10,713 nt of DNA from Bacteroidota bacterium (GTDB lineage: Bacteria > Bacteroidota > Bacteroidia > Bacteroidales > B39-G9). The stretch covers positions 1 to 10,713 of the forward strand of contig QMPG01000078.1 of assembly GCA_003648455.1 (NCBI GenBank). Direction: 5' to 3'. Shown piece after piece: positions 8,737-10,713 of this stretch (the stretch's first letter is position 1; each line of letters opens with the position of its first letter). Under the pieces are notes generated by a model. That model saw nothing but the letters and a program-made list of their open reading frames with translations, was not told the DNA's origin and ran no database searches. The position numbers were made by a program, and so were the translations under genes.

Positions 8737-8758
8737 CCCTGGCGGGTGTCCGCCAGGG
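8737..8758 (-). terminator. Intrinsic terminator after the gene at 8767-9354
   Basis: CCCTGGCGG pairs with CCGCCAGGG over nine GC-rich positions around a four-base loop, followed on the minus strand by ATATTTTTTAAA. It lies eight bases past the stop codon. Confidence 0.85.
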
Positions 8759-8766
8759 AAGATATA

Positions 8767-9354
8767 CTAGACAGCTACATTCGATGTTTTCTGTTCCATA
8801 ATCAACTCCGGAAAGATTACATTCTTGCCATCTTTATGAATTGACTTATCAAAACGAGTATAGACCTGAGTGTTCTCATTATAGAATAGATAAGCATTAT
8901 CATAACGAATAAGAACTTGTCCATTTCTATCTGGGTGAATTACAATGATATGAAATCTATGAGTTCCAAAATCATTTCTCATCATCAAAACATTTTTTCC
9001 TTTTTTCTCAAGAGCAAGTTGTTCGCTAAGAAGCTTTCTTCCTTTTTTACCAAGCCAATCTTTCATAGCTTCTCTTGCTTCTTTAATTTTTAGGAAACCA
9101 TCTTTTAACCCAGCCTCTTCGGAAGAAATTGTAAGCCCATCGTAAGAAACTTTTTTACCATTAACCTTGTCCATAAATAAAACCCATTTTTGTCCAAGAG
9201 GTTTATTTTCCCATTTAGAAGCAATTACCTTTTGCTCTGTTTCGCCAACATACAAAGTTTTAGCATTTACTTTATATACATAAAGTTTTATCTCGCCTTT
9301 AAAGATTGTAGCTCCCACAAAAACATTTTCTTTCGTTGCGTTTATTAAAGCCAT
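8767..9354 (-). CDS. Unknown 195-residue phage protein
   Basis: The frame is open from an ATG at 9366, but that codon lies at the expected transcription start; the ATG at 9354-9352 has GGGGGA 5-10 bases before it and is the likely start (MALINATKENVFVGATIFKG). The N-terminal third looks beta-rich (GEIKLYVYKVNAKTLYVGET). The middle is a basic helix region (KEAREAMKDWLGKKGRKLLS) and the C-terminal part is again beta-rich (THRFHIIVIHPDRNGQVLIR, NAYLFYNENTQVYTRF). No signal peptide, membrane segment or catalytic motif recognised. It is the first gene of the minus-strand block, bounded by a consensus promoter and a strong terminator, so it forms an independent unit. Function unknown. Confidence 0.85.
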   Translation of the reverse strand: MALINATKENVFVGATIFKGEIKLYVYKVNAKTLYVGETEQKVIASKWENKPLGQKWVLFMDKVNGKKVSYDGLTISSEEAGLKDGFLKIKEAREAMKDWLGKKGRKLLSEQLALEKKGKNVLMMRNDFGTHRFHIIVIHPDRNGQVLIRYDNAYLFYNENTQVYTRFDKSIHKDGKNVIFPELIMEQKTSNVAV

Positions 9355-9371
9355 TCTTTCCCCCATATCTA

Positions 9372-9400
9372 ATTATAGACAATTATTCTTTTATTGTCAA
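9372..9400 (-). promoter_or_regulatory. Cassette promoter for the gene at 8767-9354
   Basis: TTGACA (9400-9395), 17 bases, TATAAT (9377-9372). It is the rightmost copy and lies only 43 bases from the divergent capsid gene. Confidence 0.9.
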
Positions 9401-9442
9401 TCGTGGCGGGAAGATGTAAAGATAAATTAAACAGGAGACAAT

Positions 9443-10489
9443 ATGGACTATTTTGAAACTCTCAACGAAGAAGATAAAAAAATAGCACAAGTAATTTTAG
9501 AGAACTCAGTTGATAATGTTGAAAACATTAATCTTAATGAAGCTCCTACTCTATCTACTAGTGCTGATTACCAAGATACACAAATCGCAAAACTTATTCG
9601 TTATTACCAAGAAGCATTAACAACAAAATCACTAGTTGATGTTCAACCAATGGAATACAATAATGGAAAAATTTTCGGTCTTGATATAACTAACAGCGAT
9701 GGAGACATTATTCTAGGAACAAGTGCAGTAGATGTTTTCAATGATGCTTTCTCGGAAATCGGAGAAAATGTAGATGTTCCAGATATTCATATTAGATTAA
9801 ACGAAGCTGATGTTGATTTAAAATCAAGAAAAGCCCAGATAAATTATTCTAAAGAATTAGAACAAGACATGAAAATCATAAAGTTTGACCTTGATGATGA
9901 AAAGTTAAAAATTGTAGCTACTGAAATTGCTAACGGTACTGACTTTGATGTCGTAGAAGCAATCGCAGGACATGCTGATTTTTATACACCAATCGTATAT
10001 ATCTGGGATAATGATGAAACAAGAACTGTTCAGAGTTTACTAACAGAACTTGAAATGGCTATTATGAAAGCAGCTGCAGCAATTGCATCTGGAACCAGAA
10101 AAGGACTTGCAAACTTTGTAATCATTCCTGCTCTTATGGTTCAGTTAATTACAACGATGGATAGATTTACTGGAACTGGAGAAGATATTATTGGTGGAGT
10201 TTCCAAGATTGGAAAACTTGGTTTCTTAGACGTATATGTTAATACCTTTGATACAACTTCTTATGATATGTATATAGGAAAAAAACCTTCCGGAAATATT
10301 AGTTCCGGTGTTGTTCTTTCTCCTTACAAAGTAGAGGCAGGACCACTTGTAACAGACTATGAAAATTTTAGTCTTCACCAGATGATTATGAACCGATATG
10401 GAATTACAAAAGTTGATGGTGGAAACACAATGTATTTCAAAGTATCATTAGCATCAACTCCTACCGGATATCCATTTACCGTTATCTAA
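9443..10489 (+). CDS. Major capsid protein, T4 gp23-like
   Basis: The 348-residue product shows the order of motifs seen in gp23-type capsid proteins. VDVQPMEYNNGKIFGLD (65-81) corresponds to the family's V-G-V-Q-P-M...G-x-x-F-A block. YSKELEQDMK (135-144) is followed by a long region ending in an I-A-N/E-V helix (to about 173). GTRKGLANFVIIPA (217-230) matches the G-R-x-G-x-G-N-F-V-I segment, GFLDVYVN (260-267) the strand before the G-Y-K-G equivalent (YIGKKPSG), and NRYGITKV (317-324) the terminal R-Y-G block. LNE at 31-33 fits the L/I-x-E rule for T4-type prohead protease cleavage, which would remove 33 residues. It is shorter than T4 gp23 (521), lacking insert-domain sequence. AGGAG precedes the ATG. 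It forms the head shell; divergent from the early block, it is presumably a late gene. Confidence 0.9.
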   Translation: MDYFETLNEEDKKIAQVILENSVDNVENINLNEAPTLSTSADYQDTQIAKLIRYYQEALTTKSLVDVQPMEYNNGKIFGLDITNSDGDIILGTSAVDVFNDAFSEIGENVDVPDIHIRLNEADVDLKSRKAQINYSKELEQDMKIIKFDLDDEKLKIVATEIANGTDFDVVEAIAGHADFYTPIVYIWDNDETRTVQSLLTELEMAIMKAAAAIASGTRKGLANFVIIPALMVQLITTMDRFTGTGEDIIGGVSKIGKLGFLDVYVNTFDTTSYDMYIGKKPSGNISSGVVLSPYKVEAGPLVTDYENFSLHQMIMNRYGITKVDGGNTMYFKVSLASTPTGYPFTVI

Positions 10490-10513
10490 TAAAAATTAAT
10501 TAAGGAAGATAAA

Positions 10514-10713
10514 ATGACAAAATCAGGAAACACAGCAGCTAACTATATAAACAAAGGTGAAGATGCACCAGTAGTTGAAGAAGTTGTAGTAGAAGAAGTA
10601 GAAGAAGTAGTAGAAGAAGTAGTAGAAGTGGTGGTTGAAAAACCAAAGAAAAAGAAAACTAAAAAAGCACCCAAAGTTATTAAAGAGGTTGTTCCGGAAA
10701 AAGTTGAAAAACA
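10514..10713 (+). CDS. Low-complexity acidic/Lys-rich protein, N-terminal 66 residues (runs off the window)
   Basis: The ATG at 10514 has AAGGAAG before it and lies 24 bases past the capsid gene stop, so the two are co-transcribed. The product begins MTKSGNTAANYINKGEDAPV, then a repetitive acidic stretch (VVEEVVVEEVEEVVEEVVEV), then Lys-rich KPKKKKTKKAPK and another Val/Glu part. The DNA is correspondingly repetitive (GTAGAAGAA units from about 10575 to 10640). Such composition suggests an extended linker or tail of a virion protein rather than a folded domain; the C-terminal part outside the window may carry the real domain. Because of its position after the capsid gene, a head or neck structural role is plausible. 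No family recognised. Confidence 0.75.
   Translation, partial: MTKSGNTAANYINKGEDAPVVEEVVVEEVEEVVEEVVEVVVEKPKKKKTKKAPKVIKEVVPEKVEK

Noticed and set aside
8656..8844. Plus-strand 62-codon frame starting MKRRGMVLRRLF
   Set aside because: It looks like a hydrophobic peptide but is coded by A/T runs, then passes through the terminator and the 3' end of the minus-strand gene. No good promoter spacing or Shine-Dalgarno sequence was found; kept only as a remote possibility.
209..9400. CRISPR-like array from the regular short repeats
   Set aside because: The repeats are promoters with exact -35/-10 spacing, separated by genes of variable length rather than by uniform spacers.
9401..9442. T4-type late promoter before the capsid gene
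   Set aside because: GATAAATTA only loosely resembles TATAAATA and would sit too close to the start; not enough to call.

Overview
This window looks like part of a low-GC tailed phage genome of the contractile-tail (T4-related) kind. The best anchor is the plus-strand gene at 9443-10489. Its product carries several hallmarks of T4 gp23-type major capsid proteins: a QPM motif followed by a G-I-F segment, a YSKELEQD helix, and a C-terminal N-R-Y-G-I-T segment. It is followed by the start of another plus-strand gene encoding a low-complexity acidic/basic protein. The host cannot be read from this window. All minus-strand promoters are of the vegetative bacterial sigma-70/sigma-A type, so the phage evidently uses host-like RNA polymerase for this block.

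Everything from 1 to 9400 reads on the minus strand and is a dense accessory (probably early) region of about 21 mostly very small genes. Several of them (40-59 codons) are below usual ORF cut-offs. Nearly every gene, or pair of genes, has its own copy of one promoter cassette: TTGACA, a conserved 17-base spacer, TATAAT or TAAAAT, a purine-rich Shine-Dalgarno sequence, then ATG. I count 22 copies plus a few decayed ones. Cassettes are packed so tightly that the preceding gene often takes its TGA stop codon from the TTGACA of the next promoter. This looks like a system for shuffling and expressing small host-takeover genes, comparable in principle to the promoter early stem-loop cassettes known from T4-type phages.

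Layout on the minus strand, from left to right. 1-191: 5' part of an unknown gene. 238-1367: class 3 lipase and a three-segment membrane protein with a Lys-rich tail (holin-like), translationally coupled; the membrane gene's ribosome site lies inside a terminator-like hairpin. 1419-1735: non-coding, hairpin-rich. 1740-2093 and 7665-8003: distant paralogues (coiled coil plus small beta barrel) with the same unusual leader, in which the Shine-Dalgarno sequence is displayed in a four-base loop. 2176-3103: three small unknown genes. 3202-3530: an RNA-only unit with tRNA-Ser(AGA). 3548-5892: small genes interleaved with tRNA-Leu(AAG), tRNA-Thr(CGT) and tRNA-Glu(TTC), plus a non-tRNA structured RNA. 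5934-6440: pentapeptide-repeat protein. 6485-6876: a second RNA-only unit with two tRNA T-arm motifs in one 120-base fold, then a 139-base hairpin RNA. 7081-7502: an unknown small gene and a frameshifted second pentapeptide-repeat gene. 8158-8370 and 8767-9354: unknown genes, separated by an AT-rich gap with gene-less promoters.

The most unusual points are the promoter array, the non-coding RNA units, the A34 anticodons of two tRNAs, and the paired leader structures. Functions of most of the small proteins cannot be assigned from sequence alone.
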